Shown piece after piece: positions 53,246 through 64,000 of a stretch of DNA of 64,000 nt (positions within the stretch are counted from its first letter, which is position 1; each line of letters begins with the position of its first letter). Made by a program: the position numbers and the translations under genes. Origin of the DNA: Enoplolaimus lenunculus (lineage: Eukaryota; Nematoda; Enoplea; Enoplida; Thoracostomopsidae); the NCBI GenBank assembly GCA_030248215.1, contig JASANG010002151.1:19901-83900 (forward strand), read 5' to 3'. The notes under the pieces are model-generated. The model did not search any database. It saw nothing but the letters and a program-made list of their open reading frames with translations, and was not told where the DNA came from.

Positions 53246-56200
53246 CGGTTGTTGTTGTTGTTATTGCTGTTGTTATTGTTACTATTATTATTGTTGTTGC
53301 TATTATTATCATTGTTATTATTGCCGTTGCTGTTGCTATTTCCATTACTGTTGCGTTTATGTTCAGGTGTTGAATTATTTTCTGCGATTTTGTCATGCGT
53401 CCGCGAAGGCCGGCCTATTCCCAGCGGCGATGCTGATCCGCCCGAATCTGGCCGATGGCGGGCTGACGCAGCAAATTCGGATCTGAAAGACTTTGAATCG
53501 GCGGTGGTGGTAAACTGTTCGCCGGCAGTTGGAAGCGTAGGTTTTTGTTTTAGTTTTGGAAAAAACCGTTCAAATCGGGATCCAGGCGGTGGCCGTCCTG
53601 ATGAAGTCCGGCGCAGTGTAAATCTTGCCGTGCCAAGCGCTTCTGCAACCGCGTCTTCAAAGTCCTTCACAGGCCGAGGAGTGCCACGTTTTACTGCGGG
53701 CCGGAATTGGACTATGCCATCGTCGGGGTCGGTTGCACCTGAAAATTATTTTTTTAATTTTCATTTTAAATGTAACTCTTCGTTGTCAAAACGGTTATTC
53801 TCCTGCTATTCGATTACGGACTGTTATTTATTTTTCAAACTGTTCCCTGATATTGGGAACCACATCGTTAGACTTGTGCCATTTTGCAATACTTATATAA
53901 CTTCGGCATACTTCTTTTCAAATAAGGCAATCTATACTTTGGATGGTCCATGCTACTTTTAGGACCGTCCAGGTTTCTGGTGGGTCTGTATAAGAGTAGG
54001 CATACATTCTAGACTGCATTTTTTGCTTAAGCTTAGGCTTGGGCTTAGGAATACGTTTAATCTACTGTTACGGCCTTAAAAGTAACATTAGCCCTTTGGA
54101 TAATCAAATACTGTTCTGCAGTTACTTGTATCCACAATACATTTGCGTACACTAATCGCGATAATTGACATTTATAGACTCTAATTAGTATTTTTGGTCA
54201 CTGTTAATTTACAGGTTCTTATTGGAAATATAGGCTCGTATTAGTTCGGCTCAAAATATAGACTCTGTTATTTTACTCCGCTCGTAAACGTTAACCAATT
54301 TGTCGCCAGGTTCACTGGTGTCGAATATAAAATCGATTATCTACCAGCTGGAATCCGAGGCGCATCCATAATCCTGAACTTTGTGGGTTGGCCTCCCAAA
54401 GCTCTTTCTGGGTTGTCGAACCGCGTAGTGTAATCAAAATCCCCTGGCAGATCCCACTTTGACTGTCTTGTCAAATGTGTTATAGTCGCAAATTTTATTT
54501 TACCCAAACTATAGAAATGATATTTTAGAAAATTCCCTACAAAATTTCAAAATATTTACTAAACGCCTTCTATCCGATAGACGGTGCATAAGGATTCGAA
54601 CGTTAGCCTGAAGATTTGCGATGAAATTGAAAATATTCATGCGAGAAAGGGTTATACAAATTACTTTAAGTTAATAAGCCTGGTAACTGAACTTACCATA
54701 TTTTTTGCACTGTCTGACTTGCGTATCGCATTCCCGGATGTCAAGACTGTCACAAATCCGATAGCGTCGTTGAGTATTTTCGGCCAAATTACACGATCCC
54801 CATTCAATCCATTTGCCGATTTGAATTGAATCCACTCTGAAATATACGAAAATACAGAAAACAATTAGCCGTTTTAACTTTATAAGACGTAGACCCGTAG
54901 CCAAGTCGGGAAGTGTTGAGGCACAGTTCCCGTGAAAAATTTTGCCACCCAGATAATTTTCAACCTTGCTTGTAAGTCATCGAAAACGATTGCATGGCCC
55001 GACTGATAATTTTTTAACCAGCAACCGAGCAAACTGAGCTGGCTACGGGTCTGATAACATGTCACTATCATTTAAGACCTGTTTACCCAGTAGTGTATAC
55101 TCGGTGCCGAAGTGGGAATTTCCATACCCTTAAGGGTTTCTCGGCTAAAGAAAGTTTACTCAAATTCGCTTAATGAAAGTTTAGCCAAATTTGTTTAAAA
55201 TACACAAAGTTCCTATCATTTCTGTAAAAGTATCAGAGCAGTAACCTGTTCAGCTAACTCAAGAGTGGATGATCACTCTTTATAACAAGAGTGTGCAACT
55301 GGGTACATTCAGTGTATTAAAGAATGTACCCGGCACGCGTTGCGTTTTTGGCCTACCCCCCTTGTTTAGGGGGAGTCTGTATGCAGTTTTATATCGTAGT
55401 AAAGGAGGAAATTGTAACCCCCCCTTGTTTAAGGGGGGTGTAGGTGTACTGAAGCATACTGTTAATCTCTTGCTTACCCCCCTCCCCTGATTGAGGGGGG
55501 TTGAACAAAAATGGCAACGCATGCCGGGTACATTGTTTAATACACAGAATGTACCCAGTTGCACACTCTTGTTATAAACAGTGATCATTGCGTTGCGGAT
55601 TAAAATGAGTGACGGCGGTGAGTTGTTTTGCTGCTCCAAAAGCACACATAACACGAGGCCAAGTTAGCTGAATCTGGTCGAAAAAAATGCTAGCGACAAA
55701 GTAAACTGTAGGAATTAAATAAACCAGTTACTTTTTCATCGCTGCCAAACGTTCAGCACGCGATAATCGCCGTCTTCTTTGATTGAATCGAACTCGTTTC
55801 AGTAAGCGGAAACCTGTAAACGAAAATTTGAATTTTGAAAAAAAAAATTTAATTTAAACAAAATTTCATTTTAACAAAATTTAATTTAAAAATTTTATTT
55901 AAAAAAATTTGACGGTGAAAAAATTTAATTTCAAAAAATTTGATTTAAAATTATAAATTTAAAAAATTTAATGCGAAAAAAAATTTAATTTATCTTAAAA
56001 TTTCGTTTTAGAAAGTTTAATTTGAAAAAATTTGATTATAAAAAATTTAATTTCAAAGCAAGGTGAGCTGGCTGCGTGCCCGATACCGATAATACCTTAG
56101 GACTCGATTGGTAAATATGTACTTATACGGTTTAGATATGTAGCGTAGACGTGATGACAATTTCTAAAATGTGTGTGGTGCCTATGATTAGTTAGCCAAA

Positions 56201-59200
56201 CAGGCAGCAAGCACTCTTTCAGGGTCGTATTCGTTATTCCCCACAGCCCGCGTTTACCCAGAAATGGTTGGATTTTGAGAATTTTTTGCATATTTAAGCT
56301 TCTCGTGACCTCCTCTGGTCTTTCCACGCCCAAATTGAAATTTTTAAAAATTAGAGTTTTTAAGGTCATGAGGTCACCCCTTGATATTCCAAAAATTTTT
56401 TGTCAAAAAATTTACACACATTACAGTCTCAAATTGTGTGTCCAACATTTTGACAAAATGGGTCTCTAGGGAAGACCTTGGAACCTTAAAACGCATTTCA
56501 CCAAAATTCTGATTTGGTCGTGGAATATTCAGGGAAGGGCACGAGAAGCTCAAATATGCAAAAAATTTCCAAAATCCAGCCATTTTTGGGCAAACGCATG
56601 TTCGGGGGACAACGTAAAACATCCATCTGTCCTATTCAAGCAAGGAGACAATTTTGGCACTTGTACACTTTTCTTAATATTGAGGATGGAGGCTTAAGCT
56701 CACGTTTAGCTAAACCTTACGACAAGCAGGAAAAGCTTACGTTTAGGCTTACGTCAGCCTTTTCGTAACCTAAACCTAAACCGAACCACCCAATAAACTA
56801 AACCTATTAAGGAAACGAACAAGAGCCTTGGCCCTATCCGGCCCTCAGTGGTAAGGCGTTTACGGGACCGTTTCAGACGTACATTCAATATATATATATA
56901 TATATATATTCAATATATATATATATATATATATATTATGTTGTATACATATTAAATGTAAATATATATCGAGATATCCTGAGATCCTTCAATTAAATCT
57001 TCTCTTTCTAACAATTTATTCAATAGCTCATTTGTTATATAGGATAAGTTTCGTGTCAGCCTCTAGTAGGGACGTTTGATAATATTGTTGATAAGTCAAT
57101 CAGTAATTAAAAAACGAAACTGTCTTCTAAGACGAAACAATTGTATGATTTTAAAAATTGCACAAACATCACAGTTTTGCGCATCAAAAAGCAACAAAAA
57201 TGCGGGTCGAATATGCAAACTAAAAAAACAATTTTATGGTATTTGTTCATATTATTCATTTTTTACTTTAAATAATCATTTATTAATATTAATGATGAAA
57301 TATATTAATCTTTCTTATCAAAACATTATATTGCCGTTTGTCGATATCGTGTACTAACGTTTATATTTTATATCATTTATGTAACGCCTATTTGTACTCG
57401 TTTTGTACCCATGTATACCTGAAAGCTGGAACGTTTGTCCACGACACTGCAATAGAGTAAGCTAAAGCTTTAGACTAATTTTTTTGCACGGGATTAGGCT
57501 TAGATTTGGGAATATGCTTATACGACCGTGAGTTACTATACACGGGCAAAGTTTTGGTCATTGGGCCGTCGCCAACGCCAATTTTTGTTCACAACATTAC
57601 GTCGTGGTTTCAGTATTTTATATCAGATTACTTTGGTAACAATTACAACGAATAGCACAGTCAACAAATCAACACAACAGTAATAGTACACTGCAAAATA
57701 TGGTTAGTCAAATTGACTCTCTCCGAAATAGGCTTTTCCCGACTACACAAACTGAGTCAAAATTCGACTCCGCCTGCGTCAATTTGACTCTGGCTGAGTG
57801 GTATTTGACTCAGTCTGTGTAGTCAGGAAAAGCCTATTTCGGAGACAGTCAATTTGATTCACCATTTTTTGCTGTGTAAAACGATTTTAGGTGACACTTA
57901 CGATTCCTCAGATTGACAGCACCGCAGTCAGGTTCAAAATAATCGACAATATCACCTCGATCATCAATTCCGAACAAATCCGGATAATCATCCTTTGATT
58001 CGACGTTCAGAATACAATTATCTTCTTCCGGTTCCTGTAAACATCCACCGGTTAGTGGTACGATATAAACGCACAGATTACAATAAGTTCAACACACCAT
58101 TTAATTCTGTATAAGTAATTCACAATAAACGGTGTATAAGTGCAAGAAACCATGTAAAGATCAGGGGCTGAACGTTGTTTGCACGCTGCAATACAGTAAT
58201 CCTAGGCTTTAGCCTAGTTTGTTGTTTAGTTTTAGGCTTAGGCGCAAGAATATGTTTTATACCAGTGTTACGACCCTGTTTTATACATTGCTCAGCGGAA
58301 AGAATATGTTTTTAAATCAGTGCAATGCTTGCTGATACCGAGAAAAATTTGGTCTAAATTTAGCAAATGTTTTACAATTCTAGGTTTAGTTACTTGCAGG
58401 GATTTACTGGCAGAAGGCATACTTTCACTGCAACTTTTGCAACGATTTGTGGTTTATGCGTGCGTGTGAAATAATTTTGAAAATTTTTACGTATAAAATA
58501 CTTGCTTCTTTTTAGCACCAGAAAAACAGTTTGATAAATGAAAAATTATTATGTACATTGGCCCATGTAAAGATCAGGGGCGGAGACTTTTTCTGTGAGA
58601 CTAGAATAGAGTAAGCTTAAAAGCTTTAGACTAATTTTTTTTGCTTGGCTTAGGCTTAGGCTTAAACTTAGGCGTAGGAATATGCTTATAATACTGTTCC
58701 GCCCCTGTTCTTTACGATGGCGCGTACATTTAGCAAAGCAATGTTTTTGTGAAATCAACATCGTTGAAAATTGGTAAAATATTATTCAAAACGCGGCAGG
58801 GGCTAAGAGCATAGCGCATGTTTTGAAAATAACGAGACTGTCAATAGAGATTAATTTCAACTGCTGGCTAATATAAAGATCAGGGCCGGAACAGTATTAT
58901 AAGCATACTCGTAAGCCTAAGCTCTAAGCGTAAGAACGAGCATATTCCTAAGCCTAAGTCTAAACCTAAGCCTAAGCCAAGCAACGAAAATTTGTCTAAA
59001 GCTTAAGCTTACTCTATTGCAGTCCCAAAGAAAAACGCTCCGCCCCCGGATCTTTACATGGGCCCAACGGCTTAAAAAGAATGACATGGTGTAGGAAAGT
59101 TATTAATGCGCAGTAAATGTTTTATTTTTATTTTACACTACTGTGCAAATTTTGAGATTTGCTATTGCAGCAGTTTGTTAGTTTGAAAACCTATTAAAAC

Positions 59201-62200
59201 TAACTGGTGATAGGTGCCATATGCGTTTGACAATATGGGCGTTGATTTTTTTTGCAATATTTTAGCAAAAATGAACAACTTTCCATTAAGTATTTCTATA
59301 CTAAAAATGGCCCATGTAAAAATCAGGGGCAGAACGTTTTTATGCCGAACTGTTATACAGTAAGCTTAAGCTTTAGACAACTTTTTTTGCTTGGCTTAGG
59401 CTTAGGCTTCGGCTTAGGAATATGCTCATTCTTACGCTTAGGTTTAGGTTTAGGATTACGCTTAGGTTTAGGCGTAGGCTTAGGCTTAGGAATATGTTTA
59501 TAATACTGTTGCTGCCCCTGTTCTTTACATTGGCCTTAAAAATAATCAAAAACGTACCGTAACAAAATAAAACATTCCTGATTTGCAATTTATGCCAAAC
59601 GTATCTTGAGCAACAATGCATTCGTTCAAACATTCTTCAAATGTTTGCACTCGCAATACTTGATTCGCAAAGCCTGTCAGTGTATATTGAGGCCAGCGCT
59701 CGAATACATCTGCGCACGGTGCAATGGTATTCGCTGAAACAAAAACAACCTCACTGAGTTGCCGAGATATGACTTAAGTGTGATTTCGTAATGTTTTATT
59801 TAAAAATGGCCAAACTGCAATAAAACAATTTTGAAATTTTTACATTTGAAATCAGCTGAGTTGCAAAGATATGACTTAATTATGATTTCGATATACGGTA
59901 TTATTATACTTCAAACAATTTATCGTTGGATTAAAGAGTACATTTTTTAAGTTTGATTTTGAAATAATATTAAACATTTGGTGTGATTCAAGACAAAGTT
60001 TCCAAACCGCTGTTGATTGGCTCATGTTAAATATAGTGCCTTCCCACTAAGCCTAAGCGTAAACCTAAATCTAAGCACAACCCCTAAGCGCAAGCCTAAA
60101 AGCCCATTCCTACGACTAAACCACAGGCATATGCTTTCCGGTCTCTAAGACTCCCTGTCCTTATGTGGCAGAGTTCTATAATTAATTTACACCAAAATCG
60201 GACAATGTCCAGCATCTATTTTTACTCCATACAAGGACGCGTAGCCAGAACGGAGCCAGGGACGTGTTCACGGTCCTATCTAAAACTGTTGACCCGCGTT
60301 GAAAATTTTCAACCTCGCTTGTAGCGGCAAACTGCGGCGCTGGTAACCGATTTTACCTGGAAAACAAAATTTTTCCAAATACTGAGTGCCCGGAGCGTTG
60401 ACCAGAATCGCGTCACCTCGCGGTTCAACAACTTCTGACGTAAATATGCATTGATTGCCGGACACCGAAAACGCACGACATTCAATTGCATTACCTTGTG
60501 GGTCCTACAAAATAATTATTCGTTAGTCTCCCCCCCGTCGAACCGAAAACATACTGGCTTAACTGTAAACCCGGTCATAGTGGCACGGCGTGGGTATTCA
60601 AGGACGAGGTTACCCGTTCTAAGGTATTATCCAGGGCTACGACACCTGATCCAAAAGCCGGAAACGCGTAACAAAACTCGCGAACGAAAGGACAAATAAT
60701 CGAAGAATAACGCGATGTTTAGCCAGATTTGTGCCGAAATAGTAAGTTTTTAAATAGCATGGCATATCGGTTATGCCGGAGGCACCCCAGAAACCCAGGG
60801 GCGTTCCCCTAGTCGCAGCGACTAGGATGCGCAACGTTGCGTTCGATAATTTCTGTTGCATCGCTTTCGGGTCATTATTTTAGATACCTGCCAACTTGAA
60901 GGGGTCTATATTTGACCAAAACTAAACGTTTTACCTAATTCAGTAGCTGTTGTGACAAAGTTACAATGGTGTCTGATAGAATACCGCAGCCTTGGATAGG
61001 ACATCTTCGCAGTTTAGACTAAACTGTTTTTAGACATTTTAAAGAAGTTTTACGTTAGCAAAATTGTGTTTGAATTCTTAACCCTGCAATTTTGGGGGTC
61101 CTCGTGGACTCCATCGAACTGCTCCCGCTGGCGGCCCGGCCTCCAATCCATCTTAAAACAGATGAAGCAACGGCTGGAACACAGTTTATGGAACCAGCTC
61201 ATGACAAATTTAGTGTAAAAGCATCAAACAAGACAGTAACTTGAGTTTGACTGAAATTCAACTAGCATTCAACTGACCTTGTTTTCTTTACAGTACCGGA
61301 TGCATTCCGCCTCACTTCCGGTCAACGTTGTTGTATCGCCCCGGAAGTCTTGGGTCGCATCTTCAATTTTAACAAATCTCGGCTCTTGTCCACTCGGGCA
61401 CATTGCTGAAATGGAAGTGAAAAAATGATTTCAAATAGCAAATATGTAAGTTTTGAATAATTCATTACTATTTATCAGAGTACAACTTATGGTCTGCTTG
61501 AAGTTTTTTTGCTCCTGCAGATTATTGATCTAAACGTTAAAGGCTCTGATTGAATTTTTTGCGGAAATTTCAGCCAATTTTGGTAGTAAATTTGTGCTCT
61601 TCAGTGAGTAACTTGCGTTTACGATTGTCAAATTTGGTAATTTGTAGTAAATAAAGTCGAATAAAAAAACATATTTATGGTTGAAATTTGCCCAGCAACG
61701 AGAGAAATGGCCAATTTTAGCGCTTCAGAACCATCAGATGGATTATAGAGCCCAAAAGAGATTTTGTTTCTCGCTACGCTCGTTTGCAAAAAAAAACATC
61801 CTCTACGTCATCATACAGTCCCGGAATAAAATCATGAATTTCTCGACTGCCTTCGTCATGTTAATCTCTGTCCTCTGAACCTACTTAAAGTCAGTCAACT
61901 TTTGGGGTCAATGCTTACTATCACCGGACGGTTCTGTTGTTGAATTTGTTGATTGACAGGTCGGCAAAACTTGAAAGACGTCTCGATTTGTATAGGATAC
62001 CAACGGATATTTGTATCCGCCGCCACTGATTGCAAACAGATCGCACGTTTGATATCCGTGATCGTAAACTGCAGCCCGACATTTGTACAAATCAGTCGAC
62101 GCAACAAGCGACTGGCACAATTTGGCACAATCTTCGCAAGACGCCACAGGAGTTCGTTGAAATGGTAGTGCAAGAGCGATTGCACAATTTGTGCGTCCGA

Positions 62201-62862
62201 CAAAGCATTGCTGATCTGAAACACAAACCGAAGTTGCACGTAAGGCGTTACAGCTTTAATAATATTGAAAATGTTGCAGTATAAATAGTCGTATTCACAC
62301 GTGCATGTTTTTGCATTGAAACAAATTGCAGCTGCAAATTTTTTGAACGGAATTCCCGTGCAAAATTTGAACGTCCAAATTTGAAACTGTAAACGGTTGC
62401 TGCAGTAAATAAGTCATTGAATTTGGAATCGCAACAGAAACTGTGCGGAATTTTGAACTTGCAATTCCGTTGAAACACAGGTGTTTGCTGTTTTGCAACC
62501 ATCTCGGGCCATAATTGCACTCGATCCGGTGCAGTGGGGGGCAGACAGCAAATGATGCAATTCAAATGACATCTCAACGCCGCCAGAAAAAGCATATGTT
62601 ACATTCCTATCGTCTGTCATAGAATTGCCAGCGTATTGAGAAATTAATGAACACAAAACACCAAAAACGTACCATACTGACACGGATTACTTGGCACAAT
62701 CACATTTCCGCCATACCCCCCTCCGCCTCCAGTAATCGGCGGCTGTACCCCACCGCCATAAGGATTCGAAACTTGGGGTTGAACGGCCGGACCGTAATTT
62801 TGACCCGTAATCGGGCCCAAATGAAGCAAAATTATCGCTAAAAGTTTCTCGATTGTAAGCAT
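52807..62862 (-). CDS. Secreted PAN/apple x3 - TSP1-like protein, copy 3 (palindrome right arm, intact)
   Basis: Exons on the minus strand, in order: 62862-62673, 62215-61919, 61405-61278, 60504-60357, 59733-59558, 58034-57902, 55813-55732, 54836-54697, 53738-52807. Phases agree throughout and give 741 residues. Layout as in copy 2: signal peptide (AIILLHLGPITG), Gly-rich stretch, PAN-1, PAN-2, PAN-3, basic linker, TSP1-like repeat (KWIEWGSCN, RRYRICD), Asn-rich tract, and the conserved CTC-DC-C tail. Exon 7 is intact (FRLLKRVRFNQRRRRLSRAE) and matches copy 1 in length, unlike copy 2. The Asn tract is one codon shorter than in copy 2. Copies 2 and 3 are convergent, with stops about 6.3 kb apart. 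Near identity over introns shows either recent duplication, ongoing gene conversion, or an assembly duplication. The extracellular location is supported by the signal peptide and Cys-rich domains. The function is not known. Confidence 0.8.
53942..54093. mobile_element. Telomere-motif MITE, family B (mirror copy)
   Basis: Mirror of 45213-45362, with CTTAAGCTTAGGCTTGGGCT core and TTAAAAGTAACATTAGCC end. Confidence 0.7.
54557..54655 (+). mobile_element. tRNA-derived SINE (mirror copy)
   Basis: Mirror of 44654-44752, with AAGGATTCGAACGTTAGCC in the B-box region and GAAAATATTCATGCGAGAAA tail. Confidence 0.55.
54890..55050. mobile_element. TIR element, family G (mirror copy)
   Basis: Mirror of 44260-44418; ACCCGTAGCCAAGTCGGG and AACTGAGCTGGCTACGGGT are the ends. 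Confidence 0.7.
55260..55590. mobile_element. TIR element, family F (mirror copy)
   Basis: Mirror of 43745-44065; outer ends CAAGAGTGTGCAACTGGGTA and CCAGTTGCACACTCTTG. Confidence 0.65.
55815..56050. repeat. AT-only low-complexity tract (mirror copy)
   Basis: Mirror of 43285-43500, with several indel differences between the arms. Confidence 0.7.
56265..56600. mobile_element. Fold-back element, family I (mirror copy)
   Basis: Mirror of 42745-43080; GGTTGGATTTTGAGAATTTT and CAAAATCCAGCCATTTTTGG ends. Confidence 0.6.
56888..56938. repeat. (TA)n microsatellite, two runs
   Basis: Two TA runs separated by TTCAA; a single run at the mirror position 42428-42452. Confidence 0.85.
57408..57540. mobile_element. 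Telomere-motif MITE, family A, decayed (mirror copy)
   Basis: Mirror of 41815-41953. Confidence 0.5.
57689..57876. mobile_element. Fold-back MITE, family C (mirror copy)
   Basis: Mirror of 41485-41672; CACTGCAAAATATGGTTAGT and CACCATTTTTTGCTGTG ends. Confidence 0.75.
58150..58293. mobile_element. Telomere-motif MITE, family A, decayed (mirror copy)
   Basis: Mirror of 41072-41211. Confidence 0.6.
58560..58722. mobile_element. Telomere-motif MITE, family A (mirror copy)
   Basis: Mirror of 40638-40801; GGCCCATGTAAAGATCAGGG end is well kept. Confidence 0.75.
58865..59065. mobile_element. Telomere-motif MITE, family A (mirror copy)
   Basis: Mirror of 40299-40493. Confidence 0.7.
59309..59535. 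mobile_element. Telomere-motif MITE, family A (mirror copy, longer core)
   Basis: Mirror of 39858-40053. It has an additional GAATATGCTCATTCTTACGC spacer and more CTTAGG units than its partner, so the array changed length after the duplication. Confidence 0.75.
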
Positions 62863-63754
62863 GATTTGTTGGTGCAGATGTGAATTTAGGTTAAAATAAA
62901 AAAATCTTTGGCGTTGATATGATTTGGTTTATAATTTAAATTATAAAACAATAATAATAATAATAAAGTAATAAAGCTTATGTATAATTCATTTTGATTA
63001 TCGCTGAAAAATACAACATTAAACATTTGGTGAGCATTAGTATGGCATAATATTCCGTTATGCATTGTATTGTTACCTCAGCGTAAAAGTCTAAGCGTTA
63101 GCTTAAGCCTAAATTTAGGCCTAGGAAAACAATGAACACTACTGTGAAAGGGTGCATGAGGAACATGGGACGTTTTTCCACTATTTTCACAGACGGCGTT
63201 TGAATAAAAATGGTTGGATTTTAAAAAATTTTCCACTCTGAGCTTTTCATGAGCTTTCCTGATCATTTCACACCGAAATTTAAATTTTTGATAATCGCGT
63301 TTTTTGAGACAAAAATGTCCCACCTCGCAACCTAAAAAATGTTTTGTCAAAAAGTTCTACTGATTGTATACCATTCGACGTAGCTTCCAGAGGCGAGTAG
63401 AATGGCGCGAAACGTTTCGCCATCAGACGATTGGTTAACGAGTTACTCACAAATTGTGGACGCGGTGCCAGCGATGTGGGATGATGCGAAATCAATTATT
63501 TGACCATAACTCTTAATCAGACGCAGAAAATTTAATAACGTTAGACTTAGTTCTATAAGCTGCATAGATTTTAAAACATTGCATAAACTCTGATTAATGT
63601 ATTGCAAAAGCTGCGTAATTAAAAAGTCGTGATGAGGGGGGTGGCGTGCGAAAAGACATAGCGGCATATATTCAGACAGACATCTGCTCGAAATTCGTAT
63701 ACGAGTTGACGCAGCATAAATATGTAAATTTTGAAAATCAAACATTTAAACGTA

Positions 63755-63963
63755 CACTGCAAAAAATGGTGAGTCAAATTGACTCTCTCCGAAAAAGGTT
63801 GGCGGACCTACGCAAACAGAGTCAAATTCGCTTCCACCAGAGTCAACCGTGCGACTCAGTGAGTCGAATTTGACACTGGCGGAGTCGAATTTGACTAAGT
63901 TTGTGTAGTCCCGTAGAACCTATTTTGAAAGGGAGTCATTTTGACTCACCATTTTTTGCAGTG
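63755..63963. mobile_element. Fold-back MITE, family C (mirror copy)
   Basis: Mirror of 35439-35649; flanked by TA on both sides. Confidence 0.8.
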
Positions 63964-64000
63964 TATGAATTTGTCAATAATTGCTATACAATCAGCCAAA

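Larger units (their letters stand above)
49695..64000. repeat. Right arm of the giant inverted repeat (continues past the window)
   Basis: Reverse complement of 35403-49690. From about 51.9 kb outward the match is nearly perfect and continues to the last base, so the arm is longer than seen. From 49.7 to 51.9 kb it is indel-rich and partly reordered relative to the left arm. Confidence 0.9.

Overview
The window looks like a stretch of a nematode nuclear chromosome, or that of a close relative. The evidence is AT-rich DNA, GT-AG introns of roughly 0.1-1.7 kb, secreted multi-domain animal proteins (DM13, PAN/apple, TSP1-like), and pervasive interstitial arrays of CTTAGG/CCTAAG. That motif is a permutation of TTAGGC, the nematode telomere repeat. 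The species cannot be named from sequence alone. There is no bacterial, rRNA or functional tRNA content.

Layout. 1-1398: non-coding, packed with short inverted-repeat (MITE-like) elements. 1399-16042 (+): a 13-exon gene for a secreted Knickkopf-like protein, with a long disordered N-terminus, two DM13 domains and a plastocyanin-like C-terminal region but no DOMON domain seen. All exon phases agree and the sum is 931 codons plus stop. 16043-24302: gene-poor DNA with MITEs, a TA-rich microsatellite and one orphan coding-like segment. 24303-31970 (+): copy 1 of a 9-exon secreted protein (three PAN/apple domains, a short basic linker, one TSP1-like repeat, a low-complexity tail and a Cys-containing C-terminus). 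31971-35402: non-coding, MITEs. 35403-64000: a very large inverted repeat (palindrome) that runs off the right edge. Its left arm carries copy 2 of the PAN/TSP1 gene (36534-46503, +) and its right arm carries copy 3 (52807-62862, -). Copies 2 and 3 are almost identical and point towards each other. Copy 3 is open throughout; copy 2 has a one-base net deletion in exon 7.

The centre of the palindrome (about 47.5-51.9 kb) is different from the rest: the two arms are there strongly diverged, rearranged and indel-rich. This may be real spacer divergence or a low-quality fold-back junction in the assembly.

Repeats dominate the non-coding DNA. At least two MITE families with unrelated terminal inverted repeats both carry internal arrays of the TTAGGC telomere motif. 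Further families are TA-flanked fold-back elements, several other TIR elements, a tRNA-derived SINE, and minisatellites. Nearly all small open frames in the window come from these repeats (for example Leu-Arg runs from CTTAGG and Ile-Tyr runs from TA repeats).

Both gene families encode predicted extracellular or cuticle/matrix-type proteins. Whether they work together is not shown by the sequence.
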